From Rhizobium sp. 9140 (GTDB taxonomy: Bacteria; Pseudomonadota; Alphaproteobacteria; Rhizobiales; Rhizobiaceae), in contig NZ_FJUR01000001.1 in NCBI RefSeq assembly GCF_900067135.1, positions 424,501-488,500 of the forward strand: a stretch of DNA of 64,000 nucleotides, given 5' to 3'. Under the pieces are notes generated by a model. The model was given only the letters and a program-made list of their open reading frames with translations, was not told where the DNA came from and did no database searches. Both the position numbers and the translations under genes were made by a program. Positions 48,831 through 61,935 of the stretch are shown here, one piece after another. Within the stretch, counting starts at the first letter, position 1. Each line of letters begins with the position of its first letter.

Positions 48831-49364
48831 ATGCGTATTGACGCAATCTCGATCGGAAAGAATCCGCCGGAAGACATCAACGTCATCGTGGAGGTTCCCG
48901 TTGGCGGCCATCCGATCAAGTACGAGATGGACAAGGAAGCCGGCACGCTCGTCGTTGATCGTTTTCTCTACACGCCGATGACCTATCCGGGCAATTACGG
49001 CTTCGTGCCGCATACGCTGTCCGACGATGGCGACCCCATCGACGTCCTCATCGCCAGCACGCGCCCGCTCGTTCCAGGCTGTGTCATCAACGTCCGCCCG
49101 ATCGGCGTGATGATGATGGAAGACAATTCCGGCAAGGACGAGAAGATCATCGCCGTACCGAGCGCGCACCTGACCAAGCGTTACGACAAGGTCAAGGAAT
49201 ATACCGACCTGCCGGAAATCACCCTGCAGCAGATCGAGCACTTCTTCGAACACTACAAGGATCTGGAGCCCGGCAAGTGGGTCAAGATCTTCGGCTGGAA
49301 GGACGCAACCGTCGCACGCCAGCTGATCGTCGAAGCGATCGAACGCGCAAAAACCGTCAAGTAA
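48831..49364 (+). CDS. ppa: Inorganic pyrophosphatase
   Basis: Family I soluble pyrophosphatase (177 residues) that pulls biosynthetic reactions forward by hydrolysing PPi. '[25 protein letters not shown]' region, '[23 protein letters not shown]' with the three metal-binding aspartates, and '[10 protein letters not shown]' are all in place. The start has GGAGG 5-9 bases before it. A strong terminator follows after 22 bases. Confidence 0.96.
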   Translation: MRIDAISIGKNPPEDINVIVEVPVGGHPIKYEMDKEAGTLVVDRFLYTPMTYPGNYGFVPHTLSDDGDPIDVLIASTRPLVPGCVINVRPIGVMMMEDNSGKDEKIIAVPSAHLTKRYDKVKEYTDLPEITLQQIEHFFEHYKDLEPGKWVKIFGWKDATVARQLIVEAIERAKTVK

Positions 49365-49386
49365 GGTCTGCCGTATCAACAGTCCG

Positions 49387-49417
49387 AAAGCCGCGTCCTG
49401 CACGGGACGCGGCTTTT
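49387..49417 (+). terminator. Terminator after ppa
   Basis: AAAGCCGCGTCC and GGACGCGGCTTT form a 12-base stem with a 6-base loop followed by a T run, 22 bases after the ppa stop. Confidence 0.88.
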
Positions 49418-49461
49418 TTCATGCGGGATTACGGGCTGCGGCCGGAAGCCAAGATATCGTG

Positions 49462-49893
49462 TCAGCGGCTGATCCGCGTCGAGAGCACGATCGACGACAA
49501 GGTCTTCTCTACCCCCTCGATCGTCCCGATCCGGTCGATGACGAGGTCGAGCGCGCTGATCGACGCCGCTTCGACGATGGCGATCAGATCGAAGCTGCCG
49601 CTGACCGAATGGACGATGCGCACCGCCTGCATCGCTTCCAGATCGCGTGTCACCCGTGGCAACGCTCGAGCTGCAAGAGTGATAAGGATATGCGCCCGCA
49701 CCAGCCCACGCTCGTAATCGCTTGAGAGACGCACGCCATAGCCGGTGATCACCCCGTCCCGCTCCAGCCGCTCCAGCCGTGCCTGCACGGTGGTCCGCGA
49801 GAGCCCGAGCTTTCGCGCCAGCACGGCCGTCGGCATGCGCGCATTCTCGCTGAGCAGTGCGAGAAGGCTGCGATCGCTGTCTGACAGGTTCAT
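49462..49893 (-). CDS. Lrp/AsnC-family transcriptional regulator
   Basis: A 143-residue regulator with an N-terminal helix-turn-helix ('RMPTAVLARKLGLSRTTVQARLERLERDGVITGYGV', about 19-55) and a C-terminal RAM/AsnC ligand-binding domain ('RIVHSVSGSFDLIAIVEAASISALDLVIDRI'). Lrp-type proteins sense amino acids. It is divergent, 115 bases away, from a saccharopine-dehydrogenase-like gene, the usual position of a specific regulator; lysine is therefore a sensible inducer to test. The ATG at 49893 gives the standard length; an upstream in-frame ATG two to four codons away is possible. Confidence 0.88.
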   Translation of the reverse strand: MNLSDSDRSLLALLSENARMPTAVLARKLGLSRTTVQARLERLERDGVITGYGVRLSSDYERGLVRAHILITLAARALPRVTRDLEAMQAVRIVHSVSGSFDLIAIVEAASISALDLVIDRIGTIEGVEKTLSSIVLSTRISR

Positions 49894-50008
49894 ACCGACC
49901 AATCCCATCGGCGAAATGCCGAAATACCCCCGCTGTTTTGCACGGATCGGAGCTTCTGGACAACAGCGGCTCGGTGCATTCTTCGCGCAACCAAAGAAGG
50001 GGAACAGC

Positions 50009-51112
50009 ATGAAGACCATCATCGTTATCGGAGCCGGCAAGATCGGCGCCACCATCGCACATCTGCTGGCAACCTCCGGCGACTATGCCGTCATCGTGGC
50101 CGACCGGAGCGAGGAGCAGCTGGCGCGGCTCGGAACGCATCCCGCGCTGTCCGTCAAAACCGTCGATATCGCCGATGCCACCGCGATGGACGCTCTGTTG
50201 ACGGGCGCTTTCGCCGTCCTCAGTGCCGCACCCTTCCACCTCACGGTCGATATCGCCGCGTCCGCCGCCCGCTGCGGTGTCCACTATCTGGATCTCACAG
50301 AAGACGTGGAATCGACGCGCCAGGTCAAGACGCTGGCGGAGGGGGCGACGAGCGCCTTCATCCCGCAATGCGGGCTTGCACCGGGCTTCATCTCCATCGT
50401 CGCGCAGGATCTTGCGGCCCGCTTCGACACGCTCGACAGCGTGCGCATGCGCGTCGGCGCCCTGCCGCAATATCCGTCGAACGCGCTCAACTACAACCTG
50501 ACCTGGAGCACGGACGGCGTCATCAACGAATATATCGAGCCCTGCGAAGCCATCGTCGAGGGCCGGCTGACGGCCGTTCCGGCGCTGGAGGAACGCGAGG
50601 AATTCTCGCTCGACGGCGTCACTTACGAGGCATTCAACACCTCGGGCGGCCTCGGCACGCTCTGCGAGACTCTCGCCGGCCGCGTGCGGACGCTGAACTA
50701 CCGCACGATCCGCTATCCCGGCCATGCCGCGATCATGAAGGCCCTCCTCAACGATCTCGGCCTGCGCCACCGCCGCGAGGTGCTGAAGGACATTCTGGAG
50801 AACGCGCTGCCGGCGACCACGCAGGACGTCGTCATCGTCTTCGTCACCGTATCCGGCCACCGCGACGGGCGGCTCGTTCAGGAGACCTATGCGAACAAGA
50901 TTTATAGTGGCGTTATTGCCGGTCGGATGATGAGCGCGATCCAGATCACGACGGCTGCAAGCATCTGCGCCGTTCTCGATATGCTCGCAGCAGGCGATCT
51001 CCCGTCCCATGGGTTCATCCGTCAGGAAGACATCGCCCTCGACGCCTTCCTCGCAAACCGCTTCGGCCGCCATTACGCCGAAAGCCGCTTCACCGAAAAG
51101 CTTGCCGGCTGA
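50009..51112 (+). CDS. Saccharopine dehydrogenase-like oxidoreductase, possible L-lysine 6-dehydrogenase
   Basis: A 367-residue enzyme with an N-terminal NAD(P)-binding motif 'IVIGAGKIGATIAHLLA' (about 4-20) and the saccharopine-dehydrogenase C-terminal domain ('YLDLTEDVESTRQVKTLAEGA', 'IPQCGLAPGFISIVAQDLA', 'NYNLTWSTDGVINEYIEPC'). The size and the GLAPGF..I motif fit lysine 6-dehydrogenases, which deaminate the lysine side chain, but carboxynorspermidine synthase-like and other relatives share them. A divergent Lrp regulator supports an amino-acid substrate. Ribosome site AAGAAGGGG before the ATG at 50009. Convergent with manC. Confidence 0.75.
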   Translation: MKTIIVIGAGKIGATIAHLLATSGDYAVIVADRSEEQLARLGTHPALSVKTVDIADATAMDALLTGAFAVLSAAPFHLTVDIAASAARCGVHYLDLTEDVESTRQVKTLAEGATSAFIPQCGLAPGFISIVAQDLAARFDTLDSVRMRVGALPQYPSNALNYNLTWSTDGVINEYIEPCEAIVEGRLTAVPALEEREEFSLDGVTYEAFNTSGGLGTLCETLAGRVRTLNYRTIRYPGHAAIMKALLNDLGLRHRREVLKDILENALPATTQDVVIVFVTVSGHRDGRLVQETYANKIYSGVIAGRMMSAIQITTAASICAVLDMLAAGDLPSHGFIRQEDIALDAFLANRFGRHYAESRFTEKLAG

Positions 51113-51113
51113 G

Positions 51114-51139
51114 AAAAAGGGCCGGCCTCAGAGCCGGCC
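51114..51139 (-). terminator. Terminator overlapping the end of manC
   Basis: On the minus strand GGCCGGC and GCCGGCC form a stem around TCTGAG, which contains the manC stop codon, followed by CTTTTT. Confidence 0.7.
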
Positions 51140-52561
51140 GAACTCGTCATCGAGACGCACGGTGTCGTCGTCGGAGAGATAGGACCCCGTCTGGACCTCG
51201 ATAAGCTCCAGCGGGATCTTGCCCGGATTGGCAAGCCGGTGGGTCACGCCCTGCGGCACATAGATGGACTCGTCCTCGTTGAGAAGCCGCGTCTCGTCGC
51301 CCAGCGTCACCTCCGCCGTCCCTTTCACGACCACCCAGTGCTCCGAGCGGTGAAAATGCTTCTGCAGCGAGATCTTGCGCCCGGGTGCGATCGACAATCG
51401 CTTGACCTCGAACCGCTCGCCGCTGAGCACCGAGGAGACCGAGCCCCATGGCTTGTAGGAGGTCGGATGAACCTCCGTCAGGCTGCGGGTCGCCTCCGAG
51501 CGTGCGAGTGCCTTGACGATCTGGCCGACGTTCTGGCTGTCGGCAAGACGGCCGACATAGACTGCATCCTCACTGGCGACGACGGCGATATCATCGAGGC
51601 CATGAACGGACACATGAATGTCGCGGGAGAGAACCAGCGAATTACGGGTATCCGAAACGCTGGCCTTCTGGCCGACGACGTTGCCCGCCGCGTCCTTCTG
51701 GCCGACGGCCCAGACAGAGTCCCAGCTGCCCAGATCCGACCAGGGGAAAGACGAGGGAACGACAGCCGCATGGGCCGTGCGTTCGAACACCGCGTAATCG
51801 ACCGAAATATCCGGCGCCTGCGAGAAGGCCGCCGCATCCAGACGCTCGAAATCCAGATCCCGCCGGGACGCCTCGACGGCCGCGAGCGCGCTGGCATGCA
51901 CCTCCGGCGCGAACTTTGCGAGATCGGCGAGAAAATGGCGGATCGGCAGCATGAACATGCCGGAATTCCAGAGATAGCGGCCCGTCGCCAGCAGCGCCTC
52001 GGCCTTCTCACGGTCCGGCTTCTCGACGAATCGCGCGACCGTCCGGGCACCCCCGGCAAGCTCATCACCCGTCTCGATATAGCCGTAACCCGTCGCCGGC
52101 TCGGTCGGTGTAATGCCGAAGGTCACCAGCATGCCGGCTGCCGCGGTATCGCGCGCGAGCCGGATGCAATCCTGGTAGGTCTTGTTCGCATCGATCTCGT
52201 GGTCGGAAGCCAGCACCTGAATGATGGCGTCGTCGTCATGGTCGCGGGCCACGACGAAGGCTGCAGCCGCCAGTGCTGGCGCCGTGTTGCGCGCAACCGG
52301 CTCCAGGAGAATCGAGGACAGACGCGCGCCGACGGCCTGCGCCTGTTCGGCGACGATGAAGCGGAACTCAGCATTGGTCACGATGACGGCGGCATCGTAG
52401 ATCTTCGGATCCGAGACGCGCTGCAGCGTCTTCTGGAACAGCGAATGCTCGCTCAGGAACTGCAGGAACTGCTTGGGCGCGGTCGAGCGGGACAGCGGCC
52501 ACAGCCGCGTTCCCTTGCCGCCGGCCATGATCACCGGAACGATCTTTGCAGCCACCACCAT
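51128..52561 (-). CDS. manC: Mannose-1-phosphate guanylyltransferase / mannose-6-phosphate isomerase
   Basis: Makes GDP-mannose for surface polysaccharide (477 residues, typical of the two-domain enzyme). The nucleotidyltransferase domain has 'VPVIMAGGKGTRLWPLSR' (signature and GTP site) and 'RFVEKPDREKAEALL'. The C-terminal cupin-like isomerase domain has 'KPWGSVSSVL', 'ISLQKHFHRSEHWVVVKGTAEVTL' with the metal-binding histidines, and 'IYVPQGVTHRLANPG'. The ATG at 52561 is preferred over one 14 codons upstream because homologues begin there. No polysaccharide genes surround it in this window. Confidence 0.92.
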   Translation of the reverse strand: MVVAAKIVPVIMAGGKGTRLWPLSRSTAPKQFLQFLSEHSLFQKTLQRVSDPKIYDAAVIVTNAEFRFIVAEQAQAVGARLSSILLEPVARNTAPALAAAAFVVARDHDDDAIIQVLASDHEIDANKTYQDCIRLARDTAAAGMLVTFGITPTEPATGYGYIETGDELAGGARTVARFVEKPDREKAEALLATGRYLWNSGMFMLPIRHFLADLAKFAPEVHASALAAVEASRRDLDFERLDAAAFSQAPDISVDYAVFERTAHAAVVPSSFPWSDLGSWDSVWAVGQKDAAGNVVGQKASVSDTRNSLVLSRDIHVSVHGLDDIAVVASEDAVYVGRLADSQNVGQIVKALARSEATRSLTEVHPTSYKPWGSVSSVLSGERFEVKRLSIAPGRKISLQKHFHRSEHWVVVKGTAEVTLGDETRLLNEDESIYVPQGVTHRLANPGKIPLELIEVQTGSYLSDDDTVRLDDEFGRL

Positions 52562-52757
52562 GTCCTTCCCTGCCTCCGCGGCATTGAGCTCGCGTGCAAG
52601 CATTGTCGCGACCCGTTGCTAATACCCGCCCGCTCGAGCGCGTTCGACGAGCGCCGACGGAGCTATAAATTGCTGTTAAAGCGGATGTCCATCGTCCGTC
52701 GGTCTAGGTGACAGACGGCGTAACATATGCATATTCCCGGCGGCCGTAAGGCGAACA

Positions 52758-52785
52758 TAAAAAAACCGGCCGAAGCCGGTTTTCG
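52758..52785 (-). terminator. Terminator of the atpHAGDC operon
   Basis: On the minus strand AAAACCGGC and GCCGGTTTT pair around a TTCG loop, followed by TTT. It lies about 10 bases after the atpC stop. Confidence 0.85.
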
Positions 52786-52794
52786 TCATCTCGG

Positions 52795-53199
52795 TCAGCC
52801 CGAGACCGTCTCGTTGAGCTGCGTGAGCTCGGAGAGGAAATTCTCGATCTTCGTACGGTGCTCGTCGCCATGATGCGGTTGGTCGAGTTCGGCACGGGCC
52901 GCCTCGATCCGCCGCTCGACCAAAGCGACATCGAATTCGCTGACCGGCACGGCCGATTCTGCGAGAACGGTGCAGCCGGTCGGCAGGATGTCGGCAAAGC
53001 CGCCGAACACGACATAGCGGTTCGTCTCGCCGCTCACCGTTTTCACGGTAATGACGCCCGGCTTGATCGTCGTCATGGTCGGAGCGTGGTTGGCCATGAC
53101 GGTCATCTCGCCGTCCGTTGCCGGAATAACCACTTCGCTGATCTGCTCGGAAAGCAGCAGACGCTCCGGGGAAACGAGCTCGAGTTTGAAATCAGCCAT
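52795..53199 (-). CDS. atpC: F1 ATP synthase epsilon subunit
   Basis: A 134-residue epsilon subunit: N-terminal beta-sandwich ('FKLELVSPERLLLSEQISEVVIPATDGEMTVMANHAP' region) that contacts the gamma and c subunits, and a C-terminal helical hairpin rich in Glu and Arg that can block rotation. Last gene of the operon. It is separated from atpD by 100 bases that contain an inverted-repeat array, longer than the other gaps in this operon. Confidence 0.94.
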   Translation of the reverse strand: MADFKLELVSPERLLLSEQISEVVIPATDGEMTVMANHAPTMTTIKPGVITVKTVSGETNRYVVFGGFADILPTGCTVLAESAVPVSEFDVALVERRIEAARAELDQPHHGDEHRTKIENFLSELTQLNETVSG

Positions 53200-53206
53200 A
53201 TCAATT

Positions 53207-53293
53207 CAGCGAATAGCGAATAGCGAACAGGTTGAGGAAACCGTCCCGCAAATATTCACCTATCCCTATTCGCCACTCCCTATTTGCTATTGG
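53207..53293. repeat. Inverted array of gcgaatag-like units between atpD and atpC
   Basis: The left part (53207-53230) is three tandem near-copies of gcgaata(g). The right part (53254-53293) has inverted near-copies (ctattcgcc, ctatttgctatt). The two parts can pair into an imperfect hairpin in the atp mRNA. This looks like a small dispersed repeat of rhizobial genomes or an mRNA-stability element. Confidence 0.5.
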
Positions 53294-53299
53294 CTTCGA

Positions 53300-55665
<2,366 letters not shown>

Positions 55666-55714
55666 CCAGTATCCGTCCTAGGTAGCGTCTGCGGGTGCGT
55701 CTTTAAGCAGGCGA

Positions 55715-57804
<2,090 letters not shown>

Positions 57805-57904
57805 GGGCGCGCTTCTCTTGCTGCGATCCAAGAGCGGTCTTCAGAGAACCCGAAAACCGAACACATTGAATTTGTTGCTATATCCTCAAGGACATCCTGG
57901 CCTG

Positions 57905-57962
57905 ACAGGCCCGGCTCCCCCACGAAGTCGGGGTTCGTCTAGCATAGGAAAAGTGGACTCGC
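57905..57962 (-). promoter_or_regulatory. Possible promoter and structured leader of the atp operon
   Basis: On the minus strand TTGCGA followed 16 bases later by CTAGAC resembles an alphaproteobacterial housekeeping promoter. Downstream in the leader are two small hairpins (CCCC...GGGG at 57917-57933 and GGCCTGaCAGGCC at 57899-57911). The assignment rests on pattern alone. Confidence 0.35.
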
Positions 57963-58059
57963 AACACGCGAGGGGAGCGATTGCACGTTCCTCGGGCCAA
58001 ATTCTGCCCAAAAGCGGGAGTGTGATGGCCTCGGCGAGGTGTGATGCGGGGTTTACAGC

Positions 58060-58446
58060 TTACAGGAAGCCGAAAACATAGGCCAATGGCAGGATGGCCA
58101 GCACCATTTGCACGAGAACAAACAGCCAGTTCACGAGCGTGTTACCTTGATCCGAGAGCATTGACAGGATGCGCCCGAAGGCCGCGAGTGCGAAGGCCGA
58201 GCCGAGCGCGAGATAGACCATCGGCTGGGCCAGCACGATCGCGGCCAAGCCGAGGCCGAGCGGAAAGCCGCCGAGTGTCGAGCGCGCTTCGGCATAGCCG
58301 CCGCGCCGGCCATCCCGGAGCGAGAGGCCCATGACCCGGAACGCGAGGCGCGGCGCAAACAGGAAAAAGAGGCTCATGACGCAGGTCGCCACGGCGCTGA
58401 GGAAGGCGAGGAACTCGCCGGTCTCGGTCGGTATATACAGATCCAT
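58060..58446 (-). CDS. DUF4345-like four-helix membrane protein
   Basis: A 128-residue inner-membrane protein with four hydrophobic segments (about 11-30, 34-42 with neighbours, 60-80 and 82-128 in two parts) and the motif 'GYAEARSTLGGFPLGLGLAA', which I associate with DUF4345 proteins. No function is known for the family. It lies between priA and the atp operon on the same strand, as often in rhizobia. No catalytic motif is visible. Confidence 0.7.
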   Translation of the reverse strand: MDLYIPTETGEFLAFLSAVATCVMSLFFLFAPRLAFRVMGLSLRDGRRGGYAEARSTLGGFPLGLGLAAIVLAQPMVYLALGSAFALAAFGRILSMLSDQGNTLVNWLFVLVQMVLAILPLAYVFGFL

Positions 58447-58549
58447 CGCCGCGATCCCATGCGCCTGTCATCGTCATCGTCCGGCGTCGCGCCGGTCTGC
58501 GCAGATTTAGAGCAAGTCCGTGCGGAAGGGAATCGCGCGCAGCCGACGG

Positions 58550-60778
58550 TCAGAGGAAACTTTGCGGATCGATATCAAGTTGGACCGCCACCGAGCCCCG
58601 CACCTTGGGTCCCGCCGCGATCATCGCTCGCATGAAGGCCTGCATGTCGCTGTTGCGCCGGCCGTGAACGAGCAGCCGGAAACGATGGCGACCGCGAACC
58701 ACGGCCAGCGCCGCTTCGGCAGGGCCGAGCACCGCAATGCCCGAGACCTGCGGTGCTGCCTGTCGCAGGCCACGCGCATGCGATTCGGCGTCTGCGCGGC
58801 TATCGGCTGAAACGATGACGGAGGCGAGACGCCCGAACGGCGGCAGCACCGCCCGCTCGCGCTCGCCGATCTCGCGCTCGTAGAACGCCTCGGCATCGCC
58901 GGAGACGATCGCCTGCATCACCGGATGCTGCGGCTGGTAGGTTTGCAACAGGCCGCGGCTCTTCAGGCCCGTTCGTCCGGCGCGGCCCGTGACCTGGCTC
59001 AAAAGCTGAAACGTCCGTTCGGCGGCCCGCGGATCGCCATTGGCCAGCCCGATATCCGCATCCACGATGCCGACGCAGGTCATCATCGGGAAATTATGGC
59101 CCTTCGCGACCAGCTGCGTGCCGACGACGATATCGGCCTCGCCCTTGGCGATGGCCTCGAGCTCCAGCCGCAGGCGTTTCACGCCCATCAGGTCGGAGGA
59201 CAGCACGATGGTGCGGGCTTGTGGAAAATGCCGGTCAACCTCCTCGGCGATCCGCTCGACGCCCGGCCCGCAGGCGACGAGATGATCGAACGTGCCGCAT
59301 TCGGGACATGCCTCCGGCGTGCGCTCGGCATAGCCGCAATGATGGCACTGGATCTGGTTGCGAAACCGGTGCTCCACGAGCCAGCTGGAACAATTGGGAC
59401 ACTGGAAGCGATGTCCGCAGACGCGGCAGAGCGTCAGCGGTGCATAGCCTCGCCGGTTGAGGAACAGCAGCGCCTGTTCGCCCTTCTCCACCGCCTTGCC
59501 GATGGCAGAGAGCAGCACCGGCGACAGAAAGCCGCCGCGCTCCGGCGGATGCCGGCGCATGTCGATCAGGCCGAGATCCGGCATGGCGGCCGCGCCGAAG
59601 CGGGTGCGCAGATGGATCGGTCGATAGCGCCCGACCTCGCCATTGACCCGGCTTTCCACCGATGGCGTCGCCGAAACGAGCACGACGGGGAAATCGCCGA
59701 GCCTTGCCCGCACGACCGCCATGTCGCGCGCATTGTAGAACACGCGATCTTCCTGCTTGTAGGCGGGATCGTGCTCTTCATCGATGATGATAAGGCCGAG
59801 ATCCTCGAACGGCAGGAACAGCGCCGAACGCGCGCCGGCCACCACCCGCACGCCGCCTTCGGTCACCTGCCGCCAGACTTTTTCGCGGGTACGGGGCGCA
59901 AGATCCGAATGCCATTCCGCAGGCTTTGCGCCGAAGCGCGTCTCGAACCGATCGAGAAAGGCAGCCGTCAGGGCGATTTCCGGCAGAAGGATCAGCACCT
60001 GCCGGCCCTGCCGCAAGGTTTCGGCTATGGCCTCGAAATAGACCTCCGTCTTTCCGGAGCCGGTGACGCCGTCGATCAGCGACACGGAGAATGTCTTCTG
60101 CGAAGCCGACGCGATCAGCGTATCCGCAGCCTCGCGCTGGATCTCTTCCAGCTCGGTCACGGCATAGTCCGCATCGGGCGCGGCCACTACGGGCGGCGGC
60201 GGCATGAAGGCGGTCTCGAACACGCCCTGGGATCGCAGGCCCTCCACCACGCTGGTCGAGACGCCGGCGGCATGAGCGAGGCCCGAGCGCGTCCAGAACA
60301 CGCCATCGGACGCCGTTTCCACCACGCGCGTCCGCGCCGGCGTCATCCGGTCCGGGCGCCGGTCGGTCAGCCGCAGCCCCTCGACCATCGGCTCGGGATC
60401 GAAAGCGGCGGGGACGCGCAGCGCCATGCGCGCGACGAGCCCCGGTGGCGACAGCGTATAGGCGGCCACCCAGTCGAGAAAAGCGCGCATATCCTGTGAA
60501 AGCGGCGGGCAATCGAAGACCTGCGTGATGGATTTCAGCTTCTTCGGATCGACGGCCGGCCCGTCGGTCGCATCCCAGACGACACCCCAGACCTGTCGCG
60601 GCCCGAGCGGCACCTGCACGATCGAGCCCGGCTGAACCGCCATGCCCTCCGGCACCAGATAGGAATAGGCCTTGTCCGCAGGCATGGGCACCAGAACCGG
60701 CACGACCCTGCCCGGCATCTCCGGGGAGGCCTTGTCCCCGAACAGATCAATCGAATCGCCCGTCATCGCGGCGGACAT
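58550..60778 (-). CDS. priA: Primosomal protein N' (replication restart helicase PriA)
   Basis: A 742-residue superfamily 2 helicase that reloads replisomes at stalled forks. The N-terminal DNA-binding domain ('VPVLVPMPADKAYSYLVPEGM') is followed by the helicase core with Walker A 'DGVTGSGKTEVYFEA', Walker B 'LIIIDEEHDPAYKQED', the zinc-binding insertion 'CRVCGHRFQCPNCSSWL...CHHCGYAE...CPECG' with eight cysteines, and 'QVTGRAGRTGLKSRGL'. The ATG at 60778 follows GGGGGAG closely; a second ATG four codons later is also possible. Confidence 0.94.
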   Translation of the reverse strand: MSAAMTGDSIDLFGDKASPEMPGRVVPVLVPMPADKAYSYLVPEGMAVQPGSIVQVPLGPRQVWGVVWDATDGPAVDPKKLKSITQVFDCPPLSQDMRAFLDWVAAYTLSPPGLVARMALRVPAAFDPEPMVEGLRLTDRRPDRMTPARTRVVETASDGVFWTRSGLAHAAGVSTSVVEGLRSQGVFETAFMPPPPVVAAPDADYAVTELEEIQREAADTLIASASQKTFSVSLIDGVTGSGKTEVYFEAIAETLRQGRQVLILLPEIALTAAFLDRFETRFGAKPAEWHSDLAPRTREKVWRQVTEGGVRVVAGARSALFLPFEDLGLIIIDEEHDPAYKQEDRVFYNARDMAVVRARLGDFPVVLVSATPSVESRVNGEVGRYRPIHLRTRFGAAAMPDLGLIDMRRHPPERGGFLSPVLLSAIGKAVEKGEQALLFLNRRGYAPLTLCRVCGHRFQCPNCSSWLVEHRFRNQIQCHHCGYAERTPEACPECGTFDHLVACGPGVERIAEEVDRHFPQARTIVLSSDLMGVKRLRLELEAIAKGEADIVVGTQLVAKGHNFPMMTCVGIVDADIGLANGDPRAAERTFQLLSQVTGRAGRTGLKSRGLLQTYQPQHPVMQAIVSGDAEAFYEREIGERERAVLPPFGRLASVIVSADSRADAESHARGLRQAAPQVSGIAVLGPAEAALAVVRGRHRFRLLVHGRRNSDMQAFMRAMIAAGPKVRGSVAVQLDIDPQSFL

Positions 60779-60827
60779 TGCTCCCCCGGGCGCAGAAAGA
60801 AAAGAGGCGGCGATTCGATGCGCGTCT

Positions 60828-61796
60828 TCAGAGCCCGAGCGGCACAGGGAGCCGACTTGCGGCGGTCGGTGCCGCGACAATCGTCTTTGCTGCCTGCACG
60901 GGCTGGAACACGGCATCGCCATCGCACGCGAGAGCCGTCACCGTATGCCGCTCCAGCGCCCGCGTCACCTCGGCCGTATCCCCATCCAGCGCGTCCGGCG
61001 GAATGAGATGGCCGACGGTCATGTCGAAGACGTTGCCCTTCTTGTTGAGCAGCTCATGGAACACGGTCATGTCGCGCAGCTCGGTCGACCATTTGGCCAG
61101 CCAGTAGAACAGGCCGGAATTGCGCGCCTGCATGTGCACGGGGAGAATGGCGAGGTTGTGCTTGCGGGCGAAGCCGACGACGGACGTCTTCCAGGGCCGC
61201 TCGTTCAGACGGCCATCCGCCCAGTAGGCGATGCGGCCCGAGGGAAACAACACGGTCGCCTTTCCCTCGGCAATCGCGCGGTTCGTCACCTGCAGCGTCT
61301 CGCGCGCCTTCAGCTTGCTCTTGTGCTCGTCGCGCCATTCCACGGGAATGATCATCTCCACGAATCGCGGATTGACGCGGATCGCATCCCGGTTGGCAAA
61401 GAACATCATGTCCGGACGATGGGCCTTCAAAAGGTCGAACACCGCGACGCCATCGGCAATGCCGGTCGGGTGGTTGCTGACGAGGAGGAACCCGCCTGCG
61501 CGCGGAATACGCTCCTCATGCGCCACGCGAATATCGAGCGACAGCGTGTCGCTCAGATACTGGAAAGCCTGGAAACCCGGAAGATTGGCAACGCCGTTCG
61601 CAAATTCCAGCGCCTTTCGGTAGTTCAGAAGCGTGTAGAGCGCCGGCCGCATGACGGGCCACAGCGGATGGTGGACGATGCGCTGTCCCCGCTCCGCAAT
61701 CAGCGTATCCACGATATGTCCGGGCTGCCCCTGGGAGACGAGCGACACCGCTTCCGCGAACTGAGAGAAACCGCCTGCCGAGCCATGTCGTGTCAT
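60828..61796 (-). CDS. PlsC-type acyltransferase (lysophospholipid acyltransferase family)
   Basis: A 322-residue acyltransferase. The motif I is 'LVSNHPTGIADGVAVFDLL', where the usual catalytic H-x4-D is kept as H-P-T-G-I-A-D (His to Asp spacing slightly longer), and motif III is 'ATVLFPSGRIAYWADG', with P-S-G in place of P-E-G. The hydrophobic N-terminal part could lie on the membrane. The altered motifs place it among less-known relatives of PlsC or OlsA, so the acyl acceptor is uncertain. It precedes priA on the same strand, 49 bases apart. Confidence 0.75.
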   Translation of the reverse strand: MTRHGSAGGFSQFAEAVSLVSQGQPGHIVDTLIAERGQRIVHHPLWPVMRPALYTLLNYRKALEFANGVANLPGFQAFQYLSDTLSLDIRVAHEERIPRAGGFLLVSNHPTGIADGVAVFDLLKAHRPDMMFFANRDAIRVNPRFVEMIIPVEWRDEHKSKLKARETLQVTNRAIAEGKATVLFPSGRIAYWADGRLNERPWKTSVVGFARKHNLAILPVHMQARNSGLFYWLAKWSTELRDMTVFHELLNKKGNVFDMTVGHLIPPDALDGDTAEVTRALERHTVTALACDGDAVFQPVQAAKTIVAAPTAASRLPVPLGL

Positions 61797-61935
61797 TGTC
61801 GTCCCGCCGCCGCATCTCGCTCACCTATGGCAAATGAATATGATTGAGCGATGACGGATTCCAAGAGGACGTTAGCAATTCGGCAAGAGGTGTGCGCCCA
61901 GACTTGATGTTTCCTCGGCAGGCAAGGGCTTCGAC

